Shown here: in pieces, positions 48,991-58,894 of the stretch
Layout: each line of letters begins with the position of its first letter
Position numbering within the stretch: position 1 is the stretch's first letter
Source: Plasmopara viticola
Lineage: Eukaryota; Oomycota; Peronosporomycetes; Peronosporales; Peronosporaceae
Assembly (NCBI GenBank): GCA_001695595.3
Contig: MBPM02000010.1
Coordinates: 248,001 to 312,000 of the forward strand
DNA: 64,000 bases
Direction: 5' to 3'
Made by a program: the position numbers and the translations under genes
Notes under the pieces: generated by a model
Told to the model about the DNA's origin: nothing
The model's database searches: none
What the model saw: the letters and a program-made list of their open reading frames with translations, nothing else

Positions 48991-49010
48991 TGGCTCATTA
49001 CTTTTGGATT
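48991..49010 (+). promoter_or_regulatory. initiator box of pseudogene A2
   Basis: TGGCTCATTACTTTTGGATT, the best match in the window to the oomycete initiator (GCTCATTY...). It lies at the position equivalent to 1191-1210, about 55 bases before the former start. The 48830-48990 flank also matches the A1 and A3 flanks. Confidence 0.55.
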
Positions 49011-49048
49011 GGCCTGGCGTTGGACAAACCTTCGTATACTTAAATGTC

Positions 49049-49476
49049 ATCGACTTAAGAGTTTTTTACGCTCTTTGTCACTTTCGTCGTGTGTAGCTCC
49101 ACTTTCGCCAGTGCCGACGGCGACATCGACGCTAATATCAGTGTCTATCAGAGCCATCGTTTACTTTGGTATCAAAAAGCAAGAAGTTATTTCACATCTA
49201 CTTTTACTAAAGGAACTTCGAATGCTGCTCAACGTGGAGACTAGGCCACGTCATCACTATTAAAGCGTAAAAGGCTCTTGTCAAGAAAGCTACAGCAATC
49301 GGTTGCACGAACGGCGGACGATGCTGCGTAAGCCACAAGGTCCCCGATGAAGAAGTACAAAACCCAGCAAAGGAAGCGTCGTGCTGGTAAGAAGGGCTGT
49401 TTCGAAGTACACAATAGGTGCTGGTGCTGCGATCTCTCTCGTCACTCTACTTACGTTATTGATAATGTCAAAGTAA
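49049..49476 (+). pseudogene. A2: broken RXLR-like effector paralogue
   Basis: Aligned to A1 and A3, the start codon is ATC instead of ATG and about five bases are missing within the signal-peptide region, which shifts the frame. Translation in pieces still shows the DGDIDANI, QS.R and DNA for the alanine-rich middle. The C-terminal hydrophobic helix (GAGAAISLVTLLTLLIMSK, stop at 49474-49476) is intact. A further shift occurs in the middle. Not expressed as a family member. It forms the left half of a duplicated A-B pair (with B1), split by copia-3. Confidence 0.8.
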
Positions 49477-49579
49477 ACCAAGAAGTTTTACGCTGTGACA
49501 ACTACGACTGTGAAAACCGACAAAATCGTATATTTTTATTTTTATTATTCTTATCATTATCATTAATACTTTTTCCTGT

Positions 49580-49784
49580 TTGGCCCTTTCTTTAGCGACA
49601 CCATCAGACTCGATGATATACATGACTATAAAGAAGATGACGAGGGTATTGTTGCTCCTTTCCGTTGAGAAAACATAGTGGCAATCGACCAGACGCACGC
49701 TTGTTCATTATCTCCTTCCACACATGCGGCCATCGACCTGACTGCGAGATGAATAGAACACACTCAGAGAATTTGCAGTATCTC
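49580..49784 (+). repeat. segmental duplication block, left of copia-3
   Basis: Nearly identical to 59500-59690 (from CTTTCTTTAGCGACACCATC through GAGAATTTGCAGTAT). It ends in ATCTC (49780-49784), the left target duplication of copia-3. In the partner the sequence runs on uninterrupted (GCAGTATATCGACAG), the empty site. Confidence 0.85.
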
Positions 49785-49930
49785 TGTTGAGAAGAAAGTA
49801 AAAACCGAAGTGAATATATTTATCCTGACCAATGAACGGCTACCATATGTAATTACTAATTGTGACGTACTTGTAATTACTGTGAAGCCATCCACCTGTT
49901 CAACATGCATTCAGCGGTGTAATGTTAACA
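49785..49930 (-). repeat. copia-3 3' LTR
   Basis: 146 bases; on the minus strand TGTTAACATTACACC to CTTCTCAACA. Two mismatches to the 5' LTR (CAACATGC against CAGCGTGC in plus orientation). Left flank ATCTC. Confidence 0.93.
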
Positions 49931-49943
49931 CTCCCACTCACCG

Positions 49944-51049
49944 CTAATGCTGTGTGTCCTTTGTTGCTGACTTGGTCTTGATTCCGGTGGCTTCGCGCAG
50001 ATACTTAAGCATCTTGGTCCCAACTGCCTTCGTCAGCATATCTGCAAGCTGACTCTTCGTGTCGATATATTCGATCTTCAACAGTCCTTCTTGCACGTTC
50101 TCACGAATAAAGTGGTGCTTGATGTCCACATGCTTCGTCCTAGCATGGTATCCGGCGTTATTGGCTAACGCAATCGCACCCTGGTTGTCTTCCCAAACCT
50201 GTGTGCCTTCAACTTGCTCGTGACCCATGTCCTTTAGCATTGCCCGCGTCCAAAGAACTTCTTGTGTGCATAAGCTGAGAGCCATATACTCAGCTTCCGC
50301 TGAGCTCAGCGCAACTGTCCGCTGGTACTTCGACTTAAATACCTCTGGTGCGCTTGCAATCATGACCATAATTCCCGAGACCGAGCGTCTGTCATCCGTG
50401 TTGCTGCCCCAATCTGCATCCGAGTATGCCTTGACCGTAAAGCTTCCAGTTCCTCGGTAGACGATACCGATTTGACGCGTGGTCTTCAGATACCGTACTA
50501 CTCGAATCGCTGCGCTCCAATGTTGTAGTCCTGAGTTCTCCAGAAAACGTGATAGCTGCGTCACCACGTAAGCAATATCAGGCCGAGTGCATGTCGTTAT
50601 GTACAGCAAGCATCCAATCAAAGAGCGATAAGGCTTTGATCGCATTGTCGACCGTCCCTCTTCCGTTGTGGGTGACTGCTTTGATGACAGCTTCAATCCT
50701 GATACGCAAGGGTTTTCAACACTTTTGGCATCTTGTTGACCGAATTGCTTGACCACGTCATCGATGTAGCGAGTCTGTTTGATCATCAAAATTCCAACTG
50801 ACCTGTCGTGATCAATTTCCATACCCAAAATAAATTCCGCCTGACCAAGCTCCTTCATCTTGAAAGCATTCTTGAGTACTCCCTTTACTTGATTTAATTC
50901 TTTGTTGCTTCTTGCTGCGATAATCATGTCGTCCACATATAGTCCAACGTAAGCAAAACCTTCTTTAGCGCTCTTAGCATAAACACATTGATCTGCTTTG
51001 CAACTCTTAAGGCCATTCCAGACGAAGACACGATCAATTGTCTTGTTCT
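49944..51049 (-). pseudogene. copia-3 RT C-terminal part and RNase H
   Basis: After an in-frame TAG at 51047-51049 (in place of the W codon of AWNKTI) the frame stays open to 49944. It contains DQCVYAKS, VGLYVDDMIIAARS (RT catalytic YVDD), LGMEIDHDRS, LLYITTCTRPDIAYVV, YSDADWGSNTDDRRSVSG, SSAEAEYMAL and VWEDNQGAIALANNAG, then ADMLTKAV and the natural stop. RNase H motifs are all present. Confidence 0.9.
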
Positions 51050-51500
51050 AGGCACTCGCTGCTTGCTTCAGTCCTTGAATACCCTTGTTTGGTTGACATA
51101 TGTATCCTTGAGCATTGTCGACACCAAGCGGAACTTCCATAAAAAAGTTGTCCGTCAACACGCTATTGAGAAAAGCCGTGTCGACGTCCAGCTTTTCCAT
51201 TTGATAGTCGCGTTCAGCAAATACCGCGAGAACTATTCGGATCGAATTCATGTTGGCAATAGGGGAATATGCCTCGAAAAAGTCAACTCCATACTTCTGC
51301 TTGAAACCTTTCGCGACCAGTCGAGCCTTGTATCGCACAATAGCGCCATTCTGATCACGCTTCTTGGCAAATACCCATCGTGATCCAATTGTGCGCCCAA
51401 TCTTCCCTTGTGGCTTCAATGTCCACGTTTTATTCTCTACGTGAGAGCGAAGCTCAGCATCTATTGCTTCACGCCATTTCATTGCATCGTCGCTTGCCAT
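51048..51500 (-). pseudogene. copia-3 RT N-terminal part
   Basis: 150 codons: MASDDAMKWREAIDAELRSH, IGSRWVFAKKRDQNG, YKARLVAKGFKQKYGVDFFE and KLDVDTAFLNS (first RT catalytic D). A one-base loss near 51500-51512 separates it from the preceding frame, and the TAG at 51047-51049 ends it. Confidence 0.9.
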
Positions 51501-53494
51501 TACTTATTATAAGCAGTCGGTGAGTCCGTATGATCGTCAATATTCACGGCGTAGGCAAGAAAGGCTTTCGCAATTAGTCCATCTTCGTCAATCCTAGCTA
51601 GCTTTGGAGTCGGTGGGCCCTCACTGCCTTCTGTTGACTCTCCACCATCGGAGCCGTTTCTTAGCATTAGCACTGGCTTACGTCTTATTCGTGTTCGCTC
51701 CACTTCAGGCCGAAACATCAAACGATGTTCTTGTTGCACTTGGGAAAATTGATGATACTCCGTTAGCTCAAGCCCGTCTCGTACAGGGCTCTCAGAAGGC
51801 GTTAGTCGCTGTACAACGGCGCTTGGCGTACGATCCACATCCTCCATATCGACATCCTCGACTGTCTCTTCGACAGCTCCCATGGGATCGTCCGGAACTG
51901 ACTGTCGATCCACTTGATGCTGAACATTGACTTCATCACCATCCTTAACTACTTGAACAATTGTTTCCGGCTTAAGCTCTTGCTTGTCGTAGATGCCGCC
52001 CACCTCACGCTCATCCAACTTTACAGAGCGGGTCACTTTAATCTTGGCATTCTCCAAGTCAAACACGCGATAGCCCTTGACATTCTCTGCATAGCCAAGA
52101 AACATACACTTGAAGCTCTTGGGTTCCAGTTTGGTCCGTTTCACAACGTCAATATGAGCGTAGCCTTGCGAACCAAATACGCGCAGGTGATCCATTTGAG
52201 GCTTCATTTTGAAAACTAGCTCATACGGCGTGGTGTCAGGATGGACCGTATTGCTGGAGCGATTAATTAAACAAACCGCTGTATTTACCGCTTCCGCCCA
52301 CCATTCCGTCGATACGCTCTTGTAGTGTAACATGCTGCGGGCTTTCTCCATAATTGTCCTGTTCATACGCTCCGCTACTCCGTTCTGCTGCGGGCTGTAT
52401 GGGACGGAGCGCTGGTGTACAATGCCGTTCTCTTGACATATTCCTGCCATATTCTTGTTTACGAACTCGGTTCCGTTGTCGGATCGCAAACATCTTAGTC
52501 GTGCACCCCACTGGTTTTTGTATAATGTCAGAAACTCCTTGAACTTGCCAGCAACTTCACTCTTGCTCTTGATCAGAAAAATTGCAACATATCGTGAAAA
52601 GTCATCCACAAACGTGAGAATGTATTTGGCACCACCCTTCGAGATAGTTCGCATTGGCCCCATCACATCTGTGTGAACACGCTCCAACACACGTGTCGTC
52701 TTTGTCATTGAACGAGACGGAAACACCGTGATCGTCTGCTTGCCCTTCAAACACCCGGCACACAATTTTTCCACACTTTGCTTGATAATTGGGATACCAA
52801 TAGTCAATTGCTGTGTCCTGGTCAGCGCATCCTTGCTGGGGTGCCCCATGCGTGCATGCCAAAGCTCCCATTGATTGTCAGCCCCGGTATATTCAACGAG
52901 ACATGCTTCTTCTTGCTCACAGTCAAGAAAATACGACTTTCCAACTTTTGTACCCGACGCAATTGCTTGCTTCTTGTTCCAAATGACACATGACGAACGC
53001 GAGAATTCCACACTCATGCCACGCTCTGCCAACTCGCCAACTGACAGCAACCTTCTGTCGAGTCCAGGAATGTGCAGAACTTCAACCATGCGAATCCTCA
53101 TTCCGTTCAAACCAGTCAATTTTACCGTGCCGGCTCCTTTGACAAGCAACTTCTTCCCGTCTGCAATCGTAACTTCGATGCTAGCTTCTAGGCCCTTGTA
53201 ATCAAACAAGTCCTTCCTGTGTGGGGTCATGTGGGAAGTTGCTCCACTGTCAATCAGCGATCCTGATGACTTCCCTTCACCAGCAGCAAACACCGTGTCG
53301 TCGCTGTTAATTCTTTTACCGGCCGGGCAGTTCCGCTTCATGTGTCCAAACTGGTCACAGTTGAAGCACTTGCTCTTGAATCCGCCGTTATTGGGTGGAG
53401 GACCACCCTTTCGTCCATTGTCCCGTCCACCTTTAAATCTTCTAGCATTTCCATTTCCATTTACGCGAAACGCTTTCTCTGTAGCTTCTTTCCT
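51500..53494 (-). pseudogene. copia-3 zinc knuckle, protease and integrase
   Basis: Open from just after a TAG at 53495-53497 to the frameshift near 51500. Order: CCHC knuckle (CFNCDQFGHMKRNC), protease LIDSGATSHM (intact DSG), GAG-pre-integrase (LWHARMGHPSKDAL, CAGCLKGKQT), integrase DDE with HTDVMGP, RSDNGTEFVNK and SPQQNGVAERMNRT, then LRVFGSQGYAHI, MFLGYAENVKGYRVFDL and an acidic linker with many ERTR-type motifs. Catalytic residues of protease and integrase are all present, in contrast to copia-2. Confidence 0.9.
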
Positions 53495-54037
53495 CTACAG
53501 CTTCTCCGACTCTTTGAGCAGCTTCTCCTTGACTTCTATCAACGAAATGTCCCTTGCATTTTCCACAATCGACGAAATCAAGTCGTACTCCGAAGGTAGA
53601 CTGCTGAGAAGTACCACCAGCTGGCGTGACTCATCAATTTGCTCTCCCGTAGTCTGTAGTCCCACTACTAGCTCGTCAAAAGAGTCCAGATGCTCTGTCA
53701 TGCTTGTTCCACTTTCCATCTTGAACTCATGTAGACGACGAGTCATCACAACACGATTGTGAAGAGTCGAGCGATTTCAGAAATCGCGGAGGGTTCCCCA
53801 CGCCTCCATAGCACGCGTAGCCGACCGAATCTTGGTCTGGTGCTGGATCTCAACGCCTTGAGCAATGATGCCTAGTGCCTTGGCATCATTAACCAGCCAC
53901 GCCTCCGTGACGTCCTTCTCTTCCTTGACGGCCATGATGTGTCCCAGGAGACCCTTCCGCGCCAGGGTCATCCTCATGTTAAACTCCCAGTGGTAATAGT
54001 TACCACTTCCTAGGAGGACTTCGGTGCGCTTGTTCAT
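53495..54037 (-). pseudogene. copia-3 gag
   Basis: Starts with ATG at 54037 (MNKRTEVLLGSGNYYHWEFN). Stopped after WGTLRDF by TGA (53777-53779, where copia-4 has TAC), then open through HNRVVMTRRLHEFKMESGTS and the UBN2-type core to a TAG at 53495-53497 (where copia-4 has CAG). Confidence 0.9.
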
Positions 54038-54067
54038 ATTGGGCGAGAACGTTGCTTGAGCTTGTTG

Positions 54068-54079
54068 CGGCTGTTAACC
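54068..54079 (-). other. copia-3 primer-binding site; tRNA-Asn anticodon-arm type
   Basis: GGTTAACAGCCG on the minus strand, directly after the 5' LTR. It is the exact complement of CGGCTGTTAACC, the anticodon arm of eukaryotic tRNA-Asn(GUU). A 3'-end tRNA match was not found. Confidence 0.7.
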
Positions 54080-54225
54080 TGTTGAGAAGAAAGTAAAAAC
54101 CGAAGTGAATATATTTATCCTGACCAATGAACGGCTACCATATGTAATTACTAATTGTGACGTACTTGTAATTACTGTGAAGCCATCCACCTGTTCAGCG
54201 TGCATTCAGCGGTGTAATGTTAACA
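54080..54225 (-). repeat. copia-3 5' LTR
   Basis: 146 bases, right flank ATCTC (54226-54230). 144 of 146 positions agree with the left LTR by eye. Confidence 0.93.
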
Positions 54226-54458
54226 ATCTCGACAGTAACTTTACTGTACATAAGTTTTTTTTTTTACAAAAACCAACAATTTATCTTAAAAGTGAAAAAG
54301 GGATTTATGATGCATAAAAATGTCAATCTGCATATGTTGCTCCTAGATATTGTGCGAGCGTTTCATCTGTAATCGAACAAAATAGCTTTTGTAGTGCAAA
54401 AACGATAACAGGTATAAAAAAAGTCCATGAGACAATTCGACGACACACATTCACAGTA

Positions 54459-54783
54459 TTGTATTGTTTAAATTACGTTATCGCGTTGCCAAGTCATGCA
54501 CGTGCTAGGCTCAGTCTGGCTAGTCCACGGCATAGAGTGGTGTCTGCATACGTCGGGTCTCGTTCGGCGGGCAGTGCAGCCAGCACCGAGGTCGTGAGGT
54601 TCTTCATTATTTTGTTTAGCTCTGACTTGGTAAGAGCCCAGGTGGCGCCCTGGTGCTGGAGACCGCCGCGTCGAGGGTGAGACTCGTTAGAGACCTGCAG
54701 ATGCCCGAGAGCACCTGCCCGAAGCGCGCGAGCATTTAGTCCCCGCGCTTGGAAGGAGGGCGTCACCCCAACCTTTTCCGAAG
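54459..54783 (-). mobile_element. SINE-like non-LTR derivative, copy 2
   Basis: Same composite as 2241-2566: LINE 5' end, the piece GGGCTCTTACCAAGTCAGAG, LINE 3' end. Flanked by CACACATTCA(CA)GTA on the left (about 54444-54458) and CACACATTCAGTA on the right (54784-54796), a target duplication. The partner segment has an uninterrupted CACACATTCAGTAG (59887-59900), the empty site. Between copia-3 and this element lie 54231-54458, non-coding duplicated sequence. Confidence 0.85.
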
Positions 54784-55014
54784 CACACATTCAGTAGTTC
54801 CAGAAATCGCAAGTTGTAATATCCGACAATATTTGTAACACTAGAAGAAGAAAAGCAGTCTTTTTCTATAGCGCAGCACTCTTCAACGGGTGAAGCAGCT
54901 CATCAGGTCACTTTTGTGCAACTTGTAACTGCTCGCGAATTTCTTTTGTGATAAGAGTTCAAAACCTTACTTCAATTTGAGGGGCAGGTCTTTTTTTTGC
55001 ATAAAAGTTGGTGC

Positions 55015-55069
55015 GCTCATTTATTACTATAGAAACGCTGTTGCTAATGGCTCTTTACTTTTGAATTGG
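55015..55069 (+). promoter_or_regulatory. candidate initiator region of B1
   Basis: Two candidates: GCTCATTTATTACTAT (55015-55030), with ATAAAAG a few bases upstream, and GGCTCTTTACTTTTGAATTGG (55049-55069), the box that aligns with the A-type initiator. The second is only 9 bases before the ATG because B-type genes lack the A-type leader, so the first is the likelier start for B genes. The same pair is found at 60115-60170 in front of B2. Confidence 0.45.
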
Positions 55070-55077
55070 AAAACGTC

Positions 55078-55548
55078 ATGAACATTAGTTTTTCTTACCA
55101 TCTCTATGTTGTCAACTTCGTCGTGTGTAGCTTTCCATTTGCCATTGCCGACGGCAACGGCGACGTGGACGTGGACGTGGACATACATTTCAATGCCCAT
55201 CAGAGTCGTCGTTTGCCGATTACGAACGCCTTGGGCAATAACGCTGTCAAAGAAATCTCGAAAGCTGTCCAAAGTAGTGACGAGACGACATCAGCCGTAC
55301 CCAAAGCTCTATAGGCTCTTGATGACAAAGCTGCAGCAACCGCCAAAATCACAGGAAAGGCAAACAAAGTGACCAAAAGCGCCGCAAAGAAAAAAGAGTC
55401 TCAAAGCTTAAAGACGATGTTTGCGAAGTCGCCACCAGAAAAGACAAGTATGGTTGCAAAGGCGATAGTGTGGATTGGAGTAACTGTTTTCAGTGCGGTC
55501 TTTTTAATCGTTGTTCTTCCGCGCTTATTGGACTCCGCTAAGAAATAA
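55078..55548 (+). pseudogene. B1: RXLR-like effector paralogue with one internal stop
   Basis: A 157-codon frame (including stop) interrupted only by TAG at codon 79 (55312-55314). Residues 1-24 are a signal peptide (YVVNFVVCS, cleavage after AIA). An acidic repeat DVDVDVD (29-35) from GTGGAC hexamers and QSRRLP at 42-47 follow. After the stop come an alanine/lysine-rich part and a hydrophobic helix (AIVWIGVTVFSAVFLIVVL) near the C-terminus. The product as it stands would be a 78-residue secreted peptide lacking the membrane segment; whether it is made, or read through, is unknown. B2 keeps the codon as sense. Confidence 0.8.
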
Positions 55549-56180
55549 ACTTTTGTTGTGATGACTTCGACTGTGAAAACGACAGAATATCATTGATCGC
55601 GAGCTCAATGCACTCATTTACGTCTCGTGCCGCGTGATAAATCCGACCTGGCTCGACTCGTTAAATGTCTATTTTCAAGACTGCCTTTGATGTGAAATAC
55701 CGACTTCGACATTGACTTCGACTTTGACTTCGTGATATTGAGCGCTGCATTAGTGTCGCACGATTTGCATCTTGCATTTCCACGAATACAGGTTCGTTCA
55801 GTCGAATTTGTTGGTACGCAACGTCTATGGTGAGAGCTTGGTCGTTGTCGGAGAGAAGGACAGAGTGTTCGGGGCTTGGTATCATAACCTAATGAACAAG
55901 TCGAAGTGAGCACTAGATGTTAGAATGCAAAGTGAATATAATGGAAAGGTCCATAGTTCGCAACTATATGCTACCTCAAGGCATATCATTTATCTAAGCC
56001 TATCAGAACGGCTTATCATCCGGGCGCAATCATCTTTAGTGCGCCTGTCCGACACGACGTCACTGTTGCTTGGTCGCATCGTTAACCGTATCCGTACCAG
56101 TAGCCTACCTGTACATTACTGCTGGTTGAGGCGTCCTATCTCAAACAATTATACATTAGGAACGCACGATGTTCTTTAAA
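55549..56180 (+). other. 3' flank of B1 with ACTTCG-type repeat
   Basis: Conserved effector 3' block (55556-55620), then an imperfect hexamer run of CGACTTCGAC/ATTGACTTCG type at 55708-55735 that also occurs, longer, after B2 (60788-60832). The reverse frames (Ser/Arg-rich) are a by-product of the repeat. 55900-56180 holds nothing recognised. Confidence 0.5.
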
Positions 56181-56842
56181 AGGGCCACTCACCAGCCCCT
56201 TTTTCGTAGATCAGCCCCCCTTCTAAATGCAGTACTCCTAAGCTATAATGATGATCTTTGATTGGCTGGAGCGAACATCATTGGTTCTGTAGGATATAGA
56301 ACGTTCGCGATGCAAAGAAACTTTTGCACGTATCGAAGCTCATAATTCGATAACGATCGCGACAGAAGATCATTGATCTCAGAAGCAGGTTTTTAATATT
56401 AAGTTCGGCAGAACGAGCAATTAAACTAAAACCTAGGAGACCAAGCAGAGTGTTTTAAAATATCGACAGTCCCCAGATAATCAAGGTCGATCTCTGCATT
56501 GGCTAAACTCTTCTTGTTCTTAAGCACGTAAATAGGAAGCCCTATTCCTGCGATTGAAGAGTTACTGCCGAACGAGCTTCTTGCAAAGACGCGTAAGTAC
56601 TATTAACGTGACTCCTAGCTGAAGTTATGTAGGATTAGGGAGCTGCTAACCAGCCCCCCCCCTTCGTAATTATAGATTAGGGGTAGCGGTTGTTATGATG
56701 ATGAAGTGAAATTTTGCATCTGTTTGCATTGCGAATGTTATGTCCAATGATGTTCGCTTCAGCCAATTATAGATCATAATTATAGCTTAGGGGTACTGCA
56801 TTAAGGAGGGGGCTGGCTGGGGGAGCTGGTTGACGGCTCCCT
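56181..56842. mobile_element. MITE-like element with long terminal inverted repeats
   Basis: 56181-56330 pairs with the reverse complement of 56705-56842: AGGGCCACTCACCAGCCCC against AGGGAGCCGTCAACCAGC..CCCC, then AATGCAGTACYCCTAAGCTATAAT, TTGGCTG(G/A)AGCGAACATCATTGG and TTCGC(G/A)ATGCAAA in order. No transposase frame. A third terminus-like sequence at 56637-56690 (GGGAGCTGCTAACCAGCCCC) suggests a second, shorter element (56637-56842) sharing the right end. Target duplication not fixed. Confidence 0.65.
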
Positions 56843-57388
56843 TTTTCGATTGAAAAGTGGTCTACGGCAAAGATTTTCTCCTTTTTGAGCGAGATATTAC
56901 TATGTAAAAGCCGTTGCGCGCGTTCCTTTTAGCTTACGGTAAAAGAAGGCCAGAAATAGAGTCCAGAATTTTTATTAAATTTTTATTAGCTATTTGAAAT
57001 TATAAGTACAATATCACAACAAACCATGTTACTTACTGCCTAAGTCTTTGCACTTTACGTGTCGCCCATTGTTGCACACAAAATAAAGCCGGCCAAATAT
57101 AAAAAGTGAGGCTTGCAACTATGCAAATAACTAACAAACTTTACTGTCCACTCGAATATTTTCCCTATGATCTGCAAAGCGAATGAGGCTTAGGTGAATG
57201 TTGCATATACACATTACGCCTCAAGTACAAAAACCAAAGCCAAAATTAGAGAAAGTACCCGATCTGGCAATGAGACGACCTTTTCAGAAATTTCAACCGC
57301 TTGCAAATGAGAAAAAAAATATTGAGTACATAATCAAAGCGCGCGGTGTTTTTCGAAAACGAAGAACTTTACAGCGGGCTGATGCTAA
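56843..57388 (+). promoter_or_regulatory. 5' flank of A3
   Basis: 57220-57388 aligns with the flanks of A1 and A2 (GAAAGTACCC, GACGACC.TTTCAGAAAT, CAGCGGGCTG). The part before 57200 shows nothing specific beyond AT-rich sequence. Confidence 0.45.
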
Positions 57389-57410
57389 TGCTTTATACTA
57401 TCGAATTAGC
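57389..57410 (+). promoter_or_regulatory. initiator box of A3
   Basis: TGCTTTATACTATCGAATTAG, aligned with GGTTCATTACTTTCGAATTGG of A1 and the same distance from the ATG (about 66 bases). The CA of the initiator is TA here, so it is a weaker match. Confidence 0.45.
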
Positions 57411-57455
57411 CTGCCTTTTGCCAATTCTTCTATCAAGTGCTGAAACGCAAACGTC

Positions 57456-57938
57456 ATGGATTTAAAAGTTTTGTACGTCGTCCTCGTTGTCACTTTTGCC
57501 GTGTGCAGCTCCACTTTCGCCAATGCCGACGGCGACGTGGACGCTAATGTCAAAGTCTATCAGAGTCGTCGTTTGCCATGGTATCAAAAAGCAGGGAATT
57601 ATGTTTCATCCACTTTCACGAAAAGCACCTCGAAAGCTGCTCAAAGTGGTGACGAGGCCACATCGCCACTTTCAAAAGCGCAAAGGTCTCTTGACAAGAA
57701 AGCTGCAGCAACTAGTAAAACCGCACGAGCGGCGGACGATGGTGCGCAAGCCGCAAAGTTGAACAAGGTTCCGGGAGAAGAAATTCAAAAAGTAGGAAAG
57801 CACTTTTTGAAGTTGTCACCATTGACGAAAAAATTGTTGAGAGGTGCTGCCAAGGTGATTGGATTTGCTGTAGTGGCTGCTCTTGCTGTCGCCATCGCCA
57901 CAGCTTTCATGGCAATCATGCTAAGAGAACCAAAGTGA
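57456..57938 (+). CDS. A3: secreted RXLR-like (QSRRLP) protein with C-terminal membrane segment
   Basis: 160 residues, intact. Signal peptide 1-24 (VVLVVTFAV core, likely cleavage after ANA), acidic DGDVDA, then QSRRLP at 36-41, exactly as in A1. The middle keeps AAQSGDEATSPL and LDKK.AAT.K.AR.ADD.AQAA.LNK. A basic patch (TKKLLRG, about 124-130) precedes a hydrophobic helix at about 133-156, and the tail is REPK. By family analogy a candidate host-directed, membrane-anchored effector; this is inference. It differs from A1 mainly between the alanine-rich middle and the helix. Not flanked by insertions; block D follows at about 58200. Confidence 0.82.
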   Translation: MDLKVLYVVLVVTFAVCSSTFANADGDVDANVKVYQSRRLPWYQKAGNYVSSTFTKSTSKAAQSGDEATSPLSKAQRSLDKKAAATSKTARAADDGAQAAKLNKVPGEEIQKVGKHFLKLSPLTKKLLRGAAKVIGFAVVAALAVAIATAFMAIMLREPK

Positions 57939-58199
57939 AATTGACAAAGCCGCAGTGACTGCGTGTTCATTACGTCTCGTGCCGTGTGTCAAGTCCACCA
58001 ACCGATGCAAAAAAAGGGTAAAGTGCCCCCAATGTGTACTAATCGAGTTCGCTTCGTACCAGCTCGGTGGCTTTGTTGACATTTGCTTGTGTTTGTCGTT
58101 CTTTGATATTTTTCGCTCTGCTTCTAGCCAACTGCGGTGATGTCTGAGCAACCGCTGCAGTGAATCGCTGATTTTTGGTATTAGCAATACGCGCGAGAC

Positions 58200-58750
58200 A
58201 TTTCGGGTAATCCCCTATGCGCTGCACTAGTGTGGAATTCCATCATGTCGACAACTTTCAGCAACCTCGCTAGTCACGCACACTTTGTGCATGAGTCTGC
58301 AGCAGAATGGCATCAGAGTACAATAGGCGATGAGACAGGTAGAAAACGAAAATGGCTTCAATGTCGTGTGATTCATTCGTCCAGTCTTGCCACAACATAT
58401 TTATTTTGCAGAAGTGTGAGCACAGTTTGTGCAACCAGAAATTTTCTGCAACAACGCAAGTCGCTACGTAGCTAATTACAACGATAAGGCAGTCACTATT
58501 TGTTTGCCCGATGCTTAATGGCTTCGATTCGGCTCAAAAAAGCTAAGCAGATGTTGTTGACGCTAATTGGAGAGGTCGAGCTTGATTAATAATGGCTTTT
58601 TACAAAAAGCGGACTGTTTTTTCGTGCCAAAACTGTAGTAAAGGGAAGTGGTATTTGACTGCGCCCGTGTACTAGTCCACATCTATTGTTGTGATTGCCA
58701 TAACTTTAGATCCGCATTCAAGCAGTATCGGTACATCAATAAACATTTAT
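58200..58750 (+). repeat. block D, copy 4
   Basis: Downstream of A3. Contains GTCACGCACACTTTGTGCATG (58274-58294), 'CTTGCCACAAC', 'GTGTGAGCACAGTTTGTG', 'GATGTTGTTGACGC' (58550) and 'AGTCCACATCTATTGTTGTGATT' (58675), in the same order as 30300-30840. It then gives way to the A4 flank. Confidence 0.65.
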
Positions 58751-58894
58751 GAATAGGTCAATGGTCAGGAAGTACCACCGCTCGCAAGATGTACGAGACG
58801 GCAATATTTGCACATTGGGAAGAGGAGACTGTGTACGAATTCACAGCGCGCACTCGTTTATGACAACACGGAAATTACAGCAGGCTGTTACTAA

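Larger units (their letters stand above)
49785..54225 (-). mobile_element. copia-3: young Ty1/copia element (tRNA-Asn-primer lineage)
   Basis: 4441 bases. Two 146-base LTRs (49785-49930, 54080-54225) differ at two positions. Target duplication ATCTC at 49780-49784 and 54226-54230. Coding strand is minus, with Ty1/copia order. Polypurine tract GTGAGTGGGAG at the inner edge of the left LTR. The coding region is disabled at four points although the LTRs are almost identical, so it was either mobilised in trans or broken soon after insertion. Confidence 0.95.

Noticed and set aside
48691..49263. 190-codon plus-strand frame over A2 as a new gene
   Set aside because: It overlaps the A2 pseudogene and its flank in a different frame from the family; the family alignment explains the sequence better.
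55614..55913. Ser/Arg-rich minus-strand frames (SRSQSRSQCRSR) after B1, and the like after B2 (60699-60944)
   Set aside because: The SR pattern comes from the ACTTCG-type hexamer repeat read in reverse. It is not kept outside the repeat.
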